The translations under genes were made by a program, and so were the position numbers. Positions 1 through 10,839 of a stretch of DNA of 64,000 nucleotides are shown piece after piece. The notes under the pieces are model-generated. The model ran no database searches. It was not told the origin of the DNA and saw only the letters and a program-made list of their open reading frames with translations. The DNA is from Mycolicibacterium gadium. Its GTDB lineage: Bacteria > Actinomycetota > Actinomycetes > Mycobacteriales > Mycobacteriaceae. Every line of letters begins with the position of its first letter. The stretch's first letter is position 1. The stretch is from the NCBI RefSeq assembly GCF_010728925.1, contig NZ_AP022608.1, positions 1,302,001-1,366,000 on the forward strand. Direction: 5' to 3'.

Positions 1-494
1 GAGGTGAAGAACGCCCGCTGGTTATCGGGCGAGTGCTCGAGCGTCAGCGAACTGGCACCGGCCTGTTCGCCCGCGGCCGAGAAGCCTTGGAGCAGGCGGC
101 ACGTCACCAGGAGTATGGGTGCGAGCACTCCGACCGACGCGTACGTGGGCAGACAGCCGATCGCGAAGGTCGACGCGCCCATGAGGAGCAGCGTGAACAT
201 CAACACGTTCCGGCGTCCGATGCGGTCGCCGAAGTGCCCGATCACGAACGCCCCCACCGGCCGCGCGATGTAGGCGACCCCGAGGGTGGCGAAAGACTGG
301 GCCAGGGCAACCGTCTCGTTGCCCTCGGGAAAGAAGATCTTCGGAAAGACCAGCGCCGCAACGAAACCGAAGACGAAGAAGTCGTAGTACTCGACGGCGC
401 TGCCCATGAAACTGGCCAGCGCGGCCTTTTTCGGCGTGCGTTCAGGCGCACCTGCGGGCACCCCATCGGGTGCGTTGCTGTCGATGACGCTCAT
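1..494 (-). CDS. MFS transporter, metabolite:H+ symporter (MHS) family, 3' part outside window
   Basis: Predicted proton-coupled uptake protein in the cytoplasmic membrane for an organic acid, probably quinate or shikimate by context. The reverse strand reads an N-terminus with a VEYYDFFVFG segment opening TM1, then the MFS loop motif GDRIGRR near residue 90 and GFSAAGEQAGASS, an arrangement typical of the MHS (ShiA/KgtP-like) branch. The ATG at 494 has a strong AGGAGG upstream. The gene leaves the window at base 1 after about 164 codons, so the C-terminal two thirds are unseen. It lies 9 bp behind the QsuD-type dehydrogenase gene and is likely co-transcribed with it. Family assignment is firm; the substrate is inferred only from neighbours. 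Confidence 0.82.
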   Translation of the reverse strand, partial: MSVIDSNAPDGVPAGAPERTPKKAALASFMGSAVEYYDFFVFGFVAALVFPKIFFPEGNETVALAQSFATLGVAYIARPVGAFVIGHFGDRIGRRNVLMFTLLLMGASTFAIGCLPTYASVGVLAPILLVTCRLLQGFSAAGEQAGASSLTLEHSPDNQRAFFT

Positions 495-503
495 GGGTTC
501 CTC

Positions 504-1397
504 CTAGTTTCCTTCCGAAGTGGCGCTGACCGTCGGGAATTCGTCGGCAAGGCTTCGGAGATGTCGCGACATGCGAGCGACGTCCGGGGTGATTCCGGTG
601 ATCAGCTCGAATGCGGTAGTGGCCTGGTGCACGGCCATGTGGCCACCATCGAGTGTTCGGCAACCGACCTCACGCGCGGCCGTGAGCAGCGCGGTGTTCA
701 GCGGCCGATAGACGATGTCGGCGACCCACAGCCCGGGGTGCAGCAGCCCCCCATCGAACGGGAGGCCCGGATGGTCGGCCATGCCCGTCGGCGTGCAGTG
801 CACGACACCGTCGCTCACCGGCAGCAGCACCGACAGCTTGTCGAACTCCGAAGCCTCCACGCGTGCACCGGGGTGCCTGCCCGCCAACTCGCGGGCCAGG
901 GCGGTGGCTCGCTCGACGTCGAGATCGACCACGACCAGATGCTCAGTACCGATATCGAGAAGCGCGTGTCCAACCGCGGCACCTGCCCCGCCCGCGCCGA
1001 CGAGGGTGACGCTGTCCGTGGCGGCGCCGGGCAAACCCTCACCGAACCCGGTGCCGAAGCCAGGAGCGTCGGTGTTGTAGCCGACCGTGCGGTGAGACTC
1101 GATCACCACGGTGTTGACCGCTCCAAGCGCGGCGGCGCCGTCGTCGAGTGCGTCGAGGTGTTCGATCACCAACCGCTTACAGGGATGGGTGATGTTGAGC
1201 GCGTTGTAGCCGAGCGCGCGTGTCCATTCCAGCACCTCGCCGATGCGTTCGGGCGCGATCCCGGCGGTCGTCAGGTCGATGGTTCGGTACACATAGTCGA
1301 GGCCGTTCGCGCGTGCCTCGGCCATGTGCAGCGCCGGTGTCAGCGACGGGCCGACGCCCTGGCCGACGAGGCCGACGAGATATGGGCTGGAACTCAC
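504..1397 (-). CDS. qsuD: quinate/shikimate dehydrogenase (QsuD/AroE-like, catabolic type)
   Basis: NAD(P)-dependent oxidation of quinate/shikimate to 3-dehydroquinate/3-dehydroshikimate. The 297-aa product has the AroE fold: substrate loop GPSLTPALHMAEA near residue 16, NITHPCK near 68 (the catalytic lysine), AVNTVV near 93, YNTDAPGF near 107 and a glycine-rich GAGGAGAAV nucleotide-binding loop. A second, canonical aroE lies at 11716-12525 next to mltG, so this copy is probably the catabolic one. It resembles the actinobacterial QsuD group, which has GLVGQGVGPS rather than the AVLGSPIAHS of biosynthetic AroE. GTG start. It lies between the tetR gene and the MHS transporter, with an operator-like palindrome about 20 bp upstream. 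Direction and substrate preference are inferred. Confidence 0.83.
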   Translation of the reverse strand: MSSSPYLVGLVGQGVGPSLTPALHMAEARANGLDYVYRTIDLTTAGIAPERIGEVLEWTRALGYNALNITHPCKRLVIEHLDALDDGAAALGAVNTVVIESHRTVGYNTDAPGFGTGFGEGLPGAATDSVTLVGAGGAGAAVGHALLDIGTEHLVVVDLDVERATALARELAGRHPGARVEASEFDKLSVLLPVSDGVVHCTPTGMADHPGLPFDGGLLHPGLWVADIVYRPLNTALLTAAREVGCRTLDGGHMAVHQATTAFELITGITPDVARMSRHLRSLADEFPTVSATSEGN

Positions 1398-1413
1398 AAT
1401 GCACCGTCCTGAT

Positions 1414-1431
1414 TAATGTACTAACTAGTAC
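1414..1431. promoter_or_regulatory. candidate TetR operator upstream of qsuD-like gene
   Basis: TAATGTACTAACTAGT (1414-1429) extends to GTACT-AACT-AGTAC (1418-1431), an inverted repeat in the promoter space of the dehydrogenase/transporter genes. A near-identical 16-mer occurs at 2196-2211 in front of qsuB. The regulator encoded between them is the natural candidate ligand. Confidence 0.6.
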
Positions 1432-1495
1432 GTACGCTCAGTAGAGCACCGTGGTGCGCGTCTCGTCAAGGGTCAGATGTGAGGCAGCGCGCGGA

Positions 1496-2209
1496 TCAGC
1501 GAGCGGTCAGCCAGCCGACGACGACGTCGCCGATCATGCGTCGCAGATGCGCACGCTGCGCGACCTCGGTGAAGTCGACGTCGAAGAGGAACCCGAACGT
1601 GTAGCGGTTGGCGACTTGAAAGACGCAATACGCGCTGATGACCAGATGGACGTCGAGGGCGTCCACGTCTTCGCGGAAGACGCCCTGTGCGTGGCCCCTG
1701 GCCAGGATCTGGTCAAGCAGGGAGGTGGCCGGCTGCGCGAGCGAGCGCAGCGAATCGAGGCGACTGATGAACTGGCCGCGATGAATGTTCTCGATCGACA
1801 CCAACCGGATAAACGCCTGGTGATCGAGGTGATGATCGAACGTCAGCTCAGCCAGCCTGCGCATCGCCACGACGGGATCCACGTGGTCGACCTGCAGACG
1901 TTGCTCGGCTTCACGAATGCCGCGGTAGGCATTCTCCAGCACCGCCATATAGAGCTGTTCTTTGCCGCCGAAGTAGTAGTAGATCATCCGCTTGGTCGTG
2001 CGGGTGCGCTCGGCGATGTCGTCCACGCGGGCCCCCGAGTAGCCGGACTCGGCGAACACCTCCGTCGCGACCGCGAGCAACTCCGCACGCGTGCGCTCGG
2101 CATCGCGCTGCAGCTCCGGGCGGGACTCGGCGGTCACCTTCGGCAGCTTACTTGTACTCGCGCGCGATTCACCGGAACCTCTTCCATGGTTATTAACTAA
2201 TTGGTACAT
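1496..2209 (-). CDS. TetR/AcrR family transcriptional regulator of the quinate/shikimate cluster
   Basis: One-component repressor with an N-terminal TetR helix-turn-helix (AELLAVATEVFAESGYSGA, then RTTKRMIYYYFGGKEQLY) and a C-terminal ligand-binding helical domain. It sits between the qsuD-like gene and qsuB. The frame opens with an ATG at 2209, but that codon lies inside the operator-like palindrome 2196-2211; an internal GTG about 24 codons in (VTAESRPEL) is an alternative start. Both flanking promoters carry the same 16-bp motif, so it probably represses both arms and itself. The inducer is unknown; a quinate or shikimate pathway intermediate is likely by context. Confidence 0.85.
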   Translation of the reverse strand: MYQLVNNHGRGSGESRASTSKLPKVTAESRPELQRDAERTRAELLAVATEVFAESGYSGARVDDIAERTRTTKRMIYYYFGGKEQLYMAVLENAYRGIREAEQRLQVDHVDPVVAMRRLAELTFDHHLDHQAFIRLVSIENIHRGQFISRLDSLRSLAQPATSLLDQILARGHAQGVFREDVDALDVHLVISAYCVFQVANRYTFGFLFDVDFTEVAQRAHLRRMIGDVVVGWLTAR

Positions 2210-2211
2210 TA
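2196..2211. promoter_or_regulatory. candidate TetR operator between tetR and qsuB
   Basis: On the minus strand this reads TAATGTACCAATTAGT, differing at two positions from TAATGTACTAACTAGT at 1414-1429. It ends 18 bp before the qsuB start codon and overlaps the most upstream possible start of the divergent tetR gene, a suitable place for repression in both directions. Confidence 0.6.
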
Positions 2212-2229
2212 GGGTCGAATGGAGGCACG

Positions 2230-4039
2230 ATGAAGACGTCCATCGCCACGGTCTCGATCAGCGGCTCGCTCACCGAGAAATTGCATGCCTGCGCGGAGGC
2301 CGGATTCGACGGTGTGGAGATCTTCGAACCCGACCTCATCGCCAGCGATCACAGTCCCGAAGAGATCCGGAGTCTGGCCCGGCGCCTGGGCCTGTCGCTC
2401 GATCTCTACCAGCCGCTGCGCGACATCGAGGGCGTCGACGAGACGACGTTCGCCGAGAATCTCCGTCGCGCCGAAGCCACCTTCGTCACGGCGCGACGGT
2501 TGGGCATCCAGACGGTCCTGGTGTGCAGCAATGTCGCCACCGCCACCGTCGACTCCGACGAGTGCTCCGCGGGCCAACTTCGCCGATTGGGTGACCTGGC
2601 GCAGACATTGGACATCAAGGTCGCGTTCGAGGCGCTGGCATGGGGGCGTTTCATCGACGACTACCGACGTGCCTGGCGGGTCGTCGAACTGGCCGATCAC
2701 CCGGCGGTCGGACTGTGCCTCGACAGCTTCCACGTCCTGTCCCGCGGTCACGACACCTCGGCGATCGAGACCATCCCCGGCCACAAGATCTTCTATCTGC
2801 AGCTTGCCGACGCTCCAGCTTTGTCCATGGACGTGCTGTCCTGGAGCCGGCACCACAGGCTTTTTCCCGGCGAGGGCGACTTCGACCTCACGACCTTCGT
2901 ATCGCGTGTGCTGGCGGCCGGATACGACGGACCGCTCTCGTTGGAGGTCTTCAACGACACGTTCCGCCAGACCGACCCGGACCGGACCGCGGTGCACGCA
3001 CTCCGCTCGCTGGTATGGCTGCAGGACAAGCTGGCCACGAAGTTGACTGCGGCGGACCACACGCGATTGCGTTCAGTCACAGATGCCAAGCCGCCCAATG
3101 GCTTTGACTTCGTCGAGGTGAAAGCCGAGGACACCACCGAGATCGAAGTGCTCCTCGAGCAACTCGGCTTCACCCCACGTGGCCGCCACCGGACCAAACC
3201 GGTGTCCCTCTGGGTCGCAGGCGAGGCGCGCGTCATCCTCAACGAGCAGCAGGCGCGGGATCTGGAACCGCAGGTCGCCGCAATCGGCCTCCAGGTGCCC
3301 GATGCCGATGCGACCACGCGGCGGGCCGAGGACCTGATGGCCGCGCCGGCCTATCGCCGCACCTATGCCGCCGAACAACCGATGGGCGGCGCCATCGCGC
3401 CGGACGGGTCCGAGATCTTCTGGGTCACCGCGCCGCCGACCGGGCTGCCACCGGCGTGGGTCGACGAGTTCGAGAGCGGCATGCCCCCCGACACCGACAC
3501 GACGGTGCGCGCCATCGACCACGTGAACTTCTCACAACCCTGGCAGACCGCCGACGAGGCGGTGCTCTTCTTGACGAGCATCTTCGGGCTTACCGCCGAG
3601 GTGCCGACCGAGGTGGCCGCACCCACCGGGCTGGTGCGCAGCCAAGTCATGCGCACCGTGGACGGCGCGGTTCGATTGCCCCTCAACGTCGCCCCGCAAG
3701 TGCTGGACGCTTCCGGCATGCCTCAGCACATCGCCTTCGCATGCTCGGACGTCTTCGCGGTGGCACGCCGCGCCCGTGCGCGCGGGTTGCCGTTCCTGTC
3801 GGTTCCCGACAACTACTACGACTATGTCGCGGGCCGTTTCGGCGTGGCAGCCGACGCGGTCGCAGCGCTGCGTGAACTCGACCTGCTTTACGATCGAAGC
3901 CCCGACGGCGAGTTCATCCACTTCTATACGCGCACGGTCGGCTCGGTCTTCTTCGAGTTCGTCGAGCGACGCGGCAACTACGACGGTTACGGCAGCGACA
4001 ATGCCCCCGTCCGGCTCGCCGCCCAGCGGGCAGGACGCT

Positions 4040-4053
<14 letters not shown>
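2230..4053 (+). CDS. qsuB: 3-dehydroshikimate dehydratase, two-domain QsuB type
   Basis: Converts 3-dehydroshikimate to protocatechuate, the committing step of quinate/shikimate catabolism. The 607-aa protein has two domains. Residues 1 to about 270 form a sugar-phosphate isomerase/epimerase barrel with metal-ligand candidates E134 (AFEALAW), D165 (CLDSFH), Q191 (YLQLAD) and E239 (SLEVFND), the spacing known for bacterial dehydroshikimate dehydratases. Residues about 290-607 form a 4-hydroxyphenylpyruvate-dioxygenase-like vicinal-oxygen-chelate domain retaining H431, H500 and E577. Length matches the roughly 618-aa corynebacterial QsuB. The ATG has GGAGG upstream. Transcribed divergently from tetR; its 3' end overlaps convergent aroQ by 14 bp. 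Protocatechuate-cleavage genes are not in the window. Confidence 0.9.
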
Positions 4054-6225
<2,172 letters not shown>

Positions 6226-6226
<1 letters not shown>

Positions 6227-7440
6227 CAGCCCGACGCCTGAACCGGCTGCGAGGCAGGCTCCCGCTCGGCGACGGCGCGCAGGTAGCTCTCGACGTTGGT
6301 GCGCGTCTCCGACAGCGAGTCGCCACCGAACTTCTCCAGCGTCGCCCGTGCCAACACCAGCGCCACCATCGTCTCGACGACGACACCGGCCGCGGGCACC
6401 GCGCACACGTCGGAACGCTGGTGGATGGCGACGGCCTCGTCACCGGTGGCCATGTCGACGGTGGCCAGCGCGCGCGGCACGGTCGAGATCGGCTTCATCG
6501 CGGCTCGCACCCGCAGCGGCTGCCCGTTCGTCATCCCGCCTTCGAGGCCGCCGGCCCGATTGGTCGAGCGCATCACCCCGTCAGCGCCGGGGTACATCTC
6601 GTCGTGGGCGACACTGCCGCGGCGACGCGCGGTCTCGAAGCCGTCGCCGATCTCCACACCCTTGATTGCCTGGATGCCCATGACCGCGCCGGCCAGCTGG
6701 CTGTCGAGGCGGTTGTCACCGCTGGTGAAGGAGCCCAGGCCGACGGGCAGCCCGTGGACGACCACCTCGACGATTCCCCCGAGTGTGTCACCGTCCTTCT
6801 TGGCCGCCTCGATCTCGGCGATCATCGACTCCGCAGCCGCTTGGTCGAACGCACGCACGGGGCTCTCGTCGACGGCCGCCAGGTCCGAGAACTGCGGCGG
6901 TGGCCCGTCATACGGCTTGGAGGCGCCGATCGAGATGACGTGCGACAGCACCTCGACGCCGACCGTCTCGCGCAGCAGTGCCCTCGCGATCGTGCCGGCG
7001 GCCACCCGGGCGGCCGTCTCGCGCGCACTGGCCCGCTCCAGGACAGGCCGGGCGTCGTCGAAGCCGTACTTGAGCATGCCCGCGTAGTCGGCGTGGCCGG
7101 GCCGCGGCCGGGTCAGCGGGGCGTTGCGGGCGCTGTCCTGCTGAAGCAAGGACTCGTCGACCGGATCGGCCGCCATCACGGTTTCCCACTTGGGCCATTC
7201 GGTGTTGCCGATCTCGACCGCGATCGGACCGCCGAGCGTGACGCCGTGCCGCACCCCGGCGAGCATTGTGACCTGGTCTTTTTCGAACTTCATCCGAGCG
7301 CCGCGGCCGTAGCCCAGCCGCCGCCTGGCCAGCTGGCCCGCGATGTCGTCGGAGGTCACGTGGATGCCGGCGATCATGCCTTCGACGACGGCCACCAGAG
7401 CGCGGCCGTGGGATTCACCAGCTGTAGTCCATCGCAACAC
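6226..7440 (-). CDS. aroC: chorismate synthase
   Basis: FMN-dependent trans-elimination of phosphate from EPSP to chorismate, the last common aromatic step. The three family signatures are present: [11 protein letters not shown] at the N-terminus, [12 protein letters not shown], and the [25 protein letters not shown] segments. A GTG at 7440 gives 404 aa beginning [12 protein letters not shown], aligning with the MLRW start of mycobacterial AroC; an ATG three codons upstream (7449) is an alternative. The frame stays open far upstream to 8214, but that extension is antisense to the DUF1097 and nitrile hydratase genes and is not coding. First gene of the aro operon. Called aroF in older M. tuberculosis nomenclature. 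Confidence 0.96.
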
Positions 7441-7471
7441 GCGTCCCATCTTCCCATAGCTCGCTACTAGC

Positions 7472-7520
7472 GATTTCGGTGCGGATACGGTCGCTGAGCG
7501 GGCGTATCCGCACCGAAATC
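7472..7520. repeat. 49-bp palindromic intergenic repeat, copy 1
   Basis: The ends are GATTTCGGTGC (7472-7482) and GCACCGAAATC (7510-7520). Pairing extends to a perfect 20-bp stem (7470-7489 with 7503-7522) around a 13-nt loop. A second element of identical length, with the same 11-bp ends and the same central TCGCTGAGCG read from the opposite strand, lies at 35093-35141. It lies between divergent aroC and the DUF1097 gene, so it cannot be a simple 3' terminator for either. Confidence 0.75.
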
Positions 7521-7570
7521 GCAACGCGGGTGTCACGGCAGGGAAACAGCGCCGCGCGAATCTACTTTTC

Positions 7571-8083
7571 ATGGATTCAAGATCCGCGTTGACGCTGAGC
7601 ATCGGGGTGCTCGGCGGGCTGGCGGTGGCCCTGACCGCCGAGGTCATCACCGTCCCGATTTGGGTGGTTTTCCTGACGTGGGCGTCGTTCTTCTTCGTCG
7701 GCGGCGGAGTCACCGGATGGGTGCGATCGCTGTCGAGCAACCTCGTCGGGGTGCTGATCGCGTCGGCCAGCCTGTACGCCGCCCACCTGATGGGCGGCGG
7801 CCTCTGGATGACCGCGCTTGCCGTCGGCGTCGGCAGCGCGGTGATGGTCCAAGCGTCATGGGTGCCCCTGTTGTCGACGACGCCGGCGGTCGTCGTCGGG
7901 TTCGCGAGCACCGTGTCGACGGTCGCGGGAACCGGCAACACGATCACCGTGACATCCATCTCGCATCCGGGGCTGGTCGCGGCCATGGCGTGCCTACTCG
8001 GTGCATCGTTCGGGCTGCTGTCCGAATACGTCGCGAATGTCCTCACCCGTGCACCCGCGAAGGAAGGCAGCCCGGCGCAATGA
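7571..8083 (+). CDS. DUF1097-family integral membrane protein in nitrile hydratase operon
   Basis: A 170-aa hydrophobic protein with about five to six membrane segments ([63 protein letters not shown], a valine-rich segment around 110, and [14 protein letters not shown]). This pattern fits DUF1097, a family without established function. No Shine-Dalgarno is visible before the ATG, so the transcript may be leaderless. Its TGA overlaps the ATG of the nitrile hydratase beta gene (ATGA), so the two are translationally coupled. A role in substrate or cobalt passage is conceivable but rests only on position. Confidence 0.75.
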   Translation: MDSRSALTLSIGVLGGLAVALTAEVITVPIWVVFLTWASFFFVGGGVTGWVRSLSSNLVGVLIASASLYAAHLMGGGLWMTALAVGVGSAVMVQASWVPLLSTTPAVVVGFASTVSTVAGTGNTITVTSISHPGLVAAMACLLGASFGLLSEYVANVLTRAPAKEGSPAQ

Positions 8084-8817
8084 AACTCCAGCACTATCTC
8101 GGCGGTCTCGAAGGACTCCCCGAACCGCTGAATCTCGAGAAGCGCGTGTTCGTCGAGGACTGGGAGCAACGGATCTTCGGTATTCACGTCGCGATGATGG
8201 GGTTGTCCAATCATCTCGGGGCAGCTTTGCCGCAGTATCCGATCGACGACGTGCCGACTTCGTTCAAAGACGAGTGGACGTGGGCGAGCCTACGTACCGG
8301 CGGGGAAGCGATGAACCCGTTCGATTATTTCAAGTTCCGCTATTACGAGAAGTGGCTGGGCGGTATCACCCAGTTCTTCATCGACCAGGGCTACGTCACT
8401 GAGGACGAGTTGTCCTCGCGGCAAGCCGAATTGGCGGCCGAACAGGCGCCGTCCGCGCCGGAGCCGGAAGCCGCGATCGACGATCAGGTGGTCGACTATC
8501 TGCGCAAGGGCGATAGCCCGCGCCGTGACGTCGCCCATCCCAAGTTCGCCGTCGGTGACCGCGTCCGGATCACCAATGTGCCCGCCGCCGCCCACACCCG
8601 CTTACCTGGCTATCTACGGAAACGCGAGGGCACGATCGAGCGGATATTCGAAGGCGACTACGGCTATTTCGTCCACACCGGGGACGGCATCGGTGATCCG
8701 ATGCCCATCTACATCGTCGCGTTCAGCCCCGACGAACTCTTCGGCGAACGCGCCGAACCCGGAGCGCTGACCATCTACGCGGAGCTGTTCGAGGCATACC
8801 TGGAAGGAGTCCAATGA
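8080..8817 (+). CDS. nitrile hydratase, beta subunit
   Basis: Non-catalytic partner of the alpha subunit in nitrile (R-CN) hydration to the amide. The 245-aa protein has an N-terminal LGGLEGL segment followed by [15 protein letters not shown], typical of NHase beta. The C-terminal SH3-like domain begins [11 protein letters not shown] and continues through [15 protein letters not shown] and [15 protein letters not shown] sequence to the Tyr/Phe-rich end. It is preceded by DUF1097 and followed by alpha with 4-bp overlaps (ATGA) on both sides. The beta-alpha-accessory order is the one usual for cobalt-type enzymes. Confidence 0.93.
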   Translation: MKLQHYLGGLEGLPEPLNLEKRVFVEDWEQRIFGIHVAMMGLSNHLGAALPQYPIDDVPTSFKDEWTWASLRTGGEAMNPFDYFKFRYYEKWLGGITQFFIDQGYVTEDELSSRQAELAAEQAPSAPEPEAAIDDQVVDYLRKGDSPRRDVAHPKFAVGDRVRITNVPAAAHTRLPGYLRKREGTIERIFEGDYGYFVHTGDGIGDPMPIYIVAFSPDELFGERAEPGALTIYAELFEAYLEGVQ

Positions 8818-9434
8818 GCGACCAGTTCGCTTACCCCCCAGACCGCGAGGCCGCCAGCGCCGCCAAAGTCGCTGCGCTGGAATCCCTTCTGATCGAGAAG
8901 GGCGTGATCACCGGGCAGACCGTCGACAAAGTGCTTTCCTACTTCGAGTCGGAGATGACGCCGCTCAACGGGCGCAAGATCGTGGTGAAGGCCTGGACGG
9001 ATCCCGACTTCGCCGCCCGCGTCGTCGTCGACACCCCCTCCGCGATCGCCGAACTGGACCTGCCCGAGGGCATGGCGGGCGCCGAGGGTGAGCACTTGCA
9101 GGCCGTCGCGAACACTCCCGGAATCCACAACCTCATCATCTGCACACTCTGCTCGTGCTTCCCCTGGCCGGTGCTCGGGCTGCCGCCGTACTGGTACAAG
9201 GATCCGGTGTTCCGGTCCCGGGCCGCACGCGAGCCGCGCAAAGTGCTCGGCGAGATCGGCGTCGACCTGCCCGCCGACACCGAGATCAAGGTGTGGGACA
9301 GCAGCGGGCACTCACGGTGGTTTGTCATTCCCCAACGCCCCTCGGGCACCGAAGATTTCACCGATGAGATGTTGATGGACCTCGTGACCACGGAATCCAT
9401 GATGGGCGTGGCGCTGGCGGGCCCGGTGTCATGA
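8814..9434 (+). CDS. nitrile hydratase, alpha subunit, cobalt type
   Basis: Catalytic metal-binding subunit (206 aa). The metal claw is the CTLCSC motif, with C110, C113 and C115; the first and third ligand environment includes S114. Threonine at 111 rather than serine is the recognised marker of non-corrin cobalt enzymes as opposed to iron ones. In the family C113 and C115 are oxidised after translation. PWPVLGLPPYWYKDP and the conserved arginine region SRAAREPRKVL follow. Overlaps the beta and accessory genes by 4 bp each. No amidase gene is adjacent, so the fate of the amide cannot be read from this window. Thiocyanate hydrolase gamma shares the fold but belongs to three-subunit operons. 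Confidence 0.94.
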   Translation: MSDQFAYPPDREAASAAKVAALESLLIEKGVITGQTVDKVLSYFESEMTPLNGRKIVVKAWTDPDFAARVVVDTPSAIAELDLPEGMAGAEGEHLQAVANTPGIHNLIICTLCSCFPWPVLGLPPYWYKDPVFRSRAAREPRKVLGEIGVDLPADTEIKVWDSSGHSRWFVIPQRPSGTEDFTDEMLMDLVTTESMMGVALAGPVS

Positions 9435-9718
9435 CGCTGCACGAGACGTGCACGACCGACCAGGCGGCCCCGCAGTTCGAGCACGAGTGGCAGCGGCGCG
9501 CCTTCGGGCTGGCGTTGGCGCTCTCGGAGTTCGGTCATTACGATTGGAGTGATTTCCAGCAGAGCCTGATCGAAACGATCGGCCGGTGGGAGAACACACC
9601 GGAAAGTGAACGCGGCGACTGGGAGTACTACGACCACTGGGTCACCGCACTGACCAAGGTGGTCGACGACCACCACCTGTTGACCAATCCGATGATCGCG
9701 AACGGAGACGACCACTAG
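9431..9718 (+). CDS. nitrile hydratase accessory protein (beta-like metallochaperone/activator)
   Basis: A 95-aa homologue of the N-terminal part of NHase beta (FEHEWQRRAFGLALALSEFGHYDWSDFQQ, then YYDHWVTALTKVV). In the family such small proteins deliver cobalt to alpha through subunit swapping. The ATG overlaps the alpha stop by 4 bp. The gene ends on a TAG whose CTAG context also provides the stop of the convergent tetR gene at 9715. Confidence 0.9.
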   Translation: MTLHETCTTDQAAPQFEHEWQRRAFGLALALSEFGHYDWSDFQQSLIETIGRWENTPESERGDWEYYDHWVTALTKVVDDHHLLTNPMIANGDDH

Positions 9719-10338
9719 GTGATAGCGAGGCTGTCCAGGACGCGACCGATTTCGGCGACGGCCTGACGCTGCGCGGTCTTTTGATCCTCGGCTCGCGCCA
9801 CGATCATCGCGACCTCACACGTGGCACCGAAGAGGAAGTGGGCGAGTGGGCCCGGCGGTCGCCGTTCGATGCGGCCGGCATCGACGGCACGCGATATCGC
9901 GAGCTCCATCAAGTCCAGCAGCGGGGCCTCCAGCCGTCGGATGCCGTCCCAGCCGATCGCCGCGGGCGCATCCAGCAGGACGATGCGCTGTACCGCGGGG
10001 TCAAGACACTCCTCGAGGAACGCGGCGCTCGCCGCCCTGAACGCGTCCCACGGATCCTTCTTGCGTGAGTACGCCGCCAAGAGCGGAGCCGTCACGTGTT
10101 CGATTTCGCGGCTGAACACGGCTTCGAACAACTGGCGCTTGCCCGCAAAGTGGTGATACACGGCACCTTTCGTCACACCCGCGCGGGCCGCGACCGCGTC
10201 AAGGGATATCGCGTCGTAGCCGTCGCGGGCGAACAGTTCGCGGGCGGCGTCGACGAGCGCGGCGGTTGTCGCCTCGGTGCGCTGCGCCTGCGTGCGTCTC
10301 GCCGGCCCTCTCGCCACGGGCCGACCATAGTCGAACAT
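9715..10338 (-). CDS. TetR family regulator, last gene of SnoaL-DUF3237-TetR operon
   Basis: An approximately 207-aa repressor: basic N-terminus (GPARRTQAQRTEATTAALV), a TetR HTH (GYDAISLDAVAARAGVTKGAVYHHFAGKR interrupted here for brevity of motif: ARAGVTKGAVYHHF) and a C-terminal domain. ATG at 10338; a TTG immediately upstream is the alternative. It follows the DUF3237 gene by 9 bp on the same strand, so it is likely autoregulated through the palindrome at 11219-11235. It is convergent with the nitrile hydratase operon, sharing a CTAG at both stops. Whether it also controls nitrile hydratase is unknown. Confidence 0.86.
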   Translation of the reverse strand: MFDYGRPVARGPARRTQAQRTEATTAALVDAARELFARDGYDAISLDAVAARAGVTKGAVYHHFAGKRQLFEAVFSREIEHVTAPLLAAYSRKKDPWDAFRAASAAFLEECLDPAVQRIVLLDAPAAIGWDGIRRLEAPLLDLMELAISRAVDAGRIERRPPGPLAHFLFGATCEVAMIVARAEDQKTAQRQAVAEIGRVLDSLAIT

Positions 10339-10347
10339 CAAGACGGG

Positions 10348-10839
10348 TCACAGCACCCGATAGATGCGGTAGTCGATGTGGTTGGGAGATAGGACGTTGT
10401 ATCCCACGGTCACCAGTCCCGACAGCCACCCATAGCGCTCGTCGGCGGTCTCGAACGTCGGCGTGGTTCGCACATACGTCTCGTCGAACCCCAACACGTC
10501 ACCTGCGGCGAGCCGATCGAGTCCATCCGCGGGCACGTTGATGACTCCGCGCGCCTCGTAGTGGATCAGCACGCCATCATGCGTCTTGAGCGTGGCGCGG
10601 ACGTCGACGCGTCCGACCCCGTCGCTCCCGACGATCAGCCAGTCTCCCCCGCCTGGCAAGATCTCCCCCCGCAATTTCGGCCCGTCGATGACGCCACCAG
10701 TCGTGATGAACGTCATCCTGGTGCCGATATGTGTCGTAATCGGTTGTGCTGGTTGAAGATCAACGTGCATGTCGAAAAGATGCTCAACCGGTAGTGCCTC
10801 GATCAACGGCAACTGATCGACCGGCGTCGCGGCGGTCAC
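10348..10839 (-). CDS. DUF3237 domain protein
   Basis: A 163-aa protein matching DUF3237 (LFDMHVDLQPAQPI, IGTRMTFITTGGVIDGPKLRG, LPGGGDWL, RVDVRATLKTHDG, and YVRTTPTFETAD near the C-terminus). The family is a small beta-barrel fold without settled function, often near degradation genes. The GTG at 10839 is chosen because it overlaps the SnoaL stop by 4 bp (GTGA); the open frame continues upstream only as antisense or shadow of the SnoaL gene. It is co-directional with SnoaL upstream and TetR downstream. Confidence 0.83.
   Translation of the reverse strand: MTAATPVDQLPLIEALPVEHLFDMHVDLQPAQPITTHIGTRMTFITTGGVIDGPKLRGEILPGGGDWLIVGSDGVGRVDVRATLKTHDGVLIHYEARGVINVPADGLDRLAAGDVLGFDETYVRTTPTFETADERYGWLSGLVTVGYNVLSPNHIDYRIYRVL

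Noticed and set aside
33..1412. 459-codon open frame on the plus strand
   Set aside because: Antisense to the well-supported MHS transporter and QsuD-like genes; Arg/His/Gly-rich composition typical of shadow frames in high-GC DNA.
7441..8214. Long N-terminal extension of aroC
   Set aside because: The frame is open but lies antisense to the DUF1097 and nitrile hydratase beta genes; homology begins at [12 protein letters not shown].
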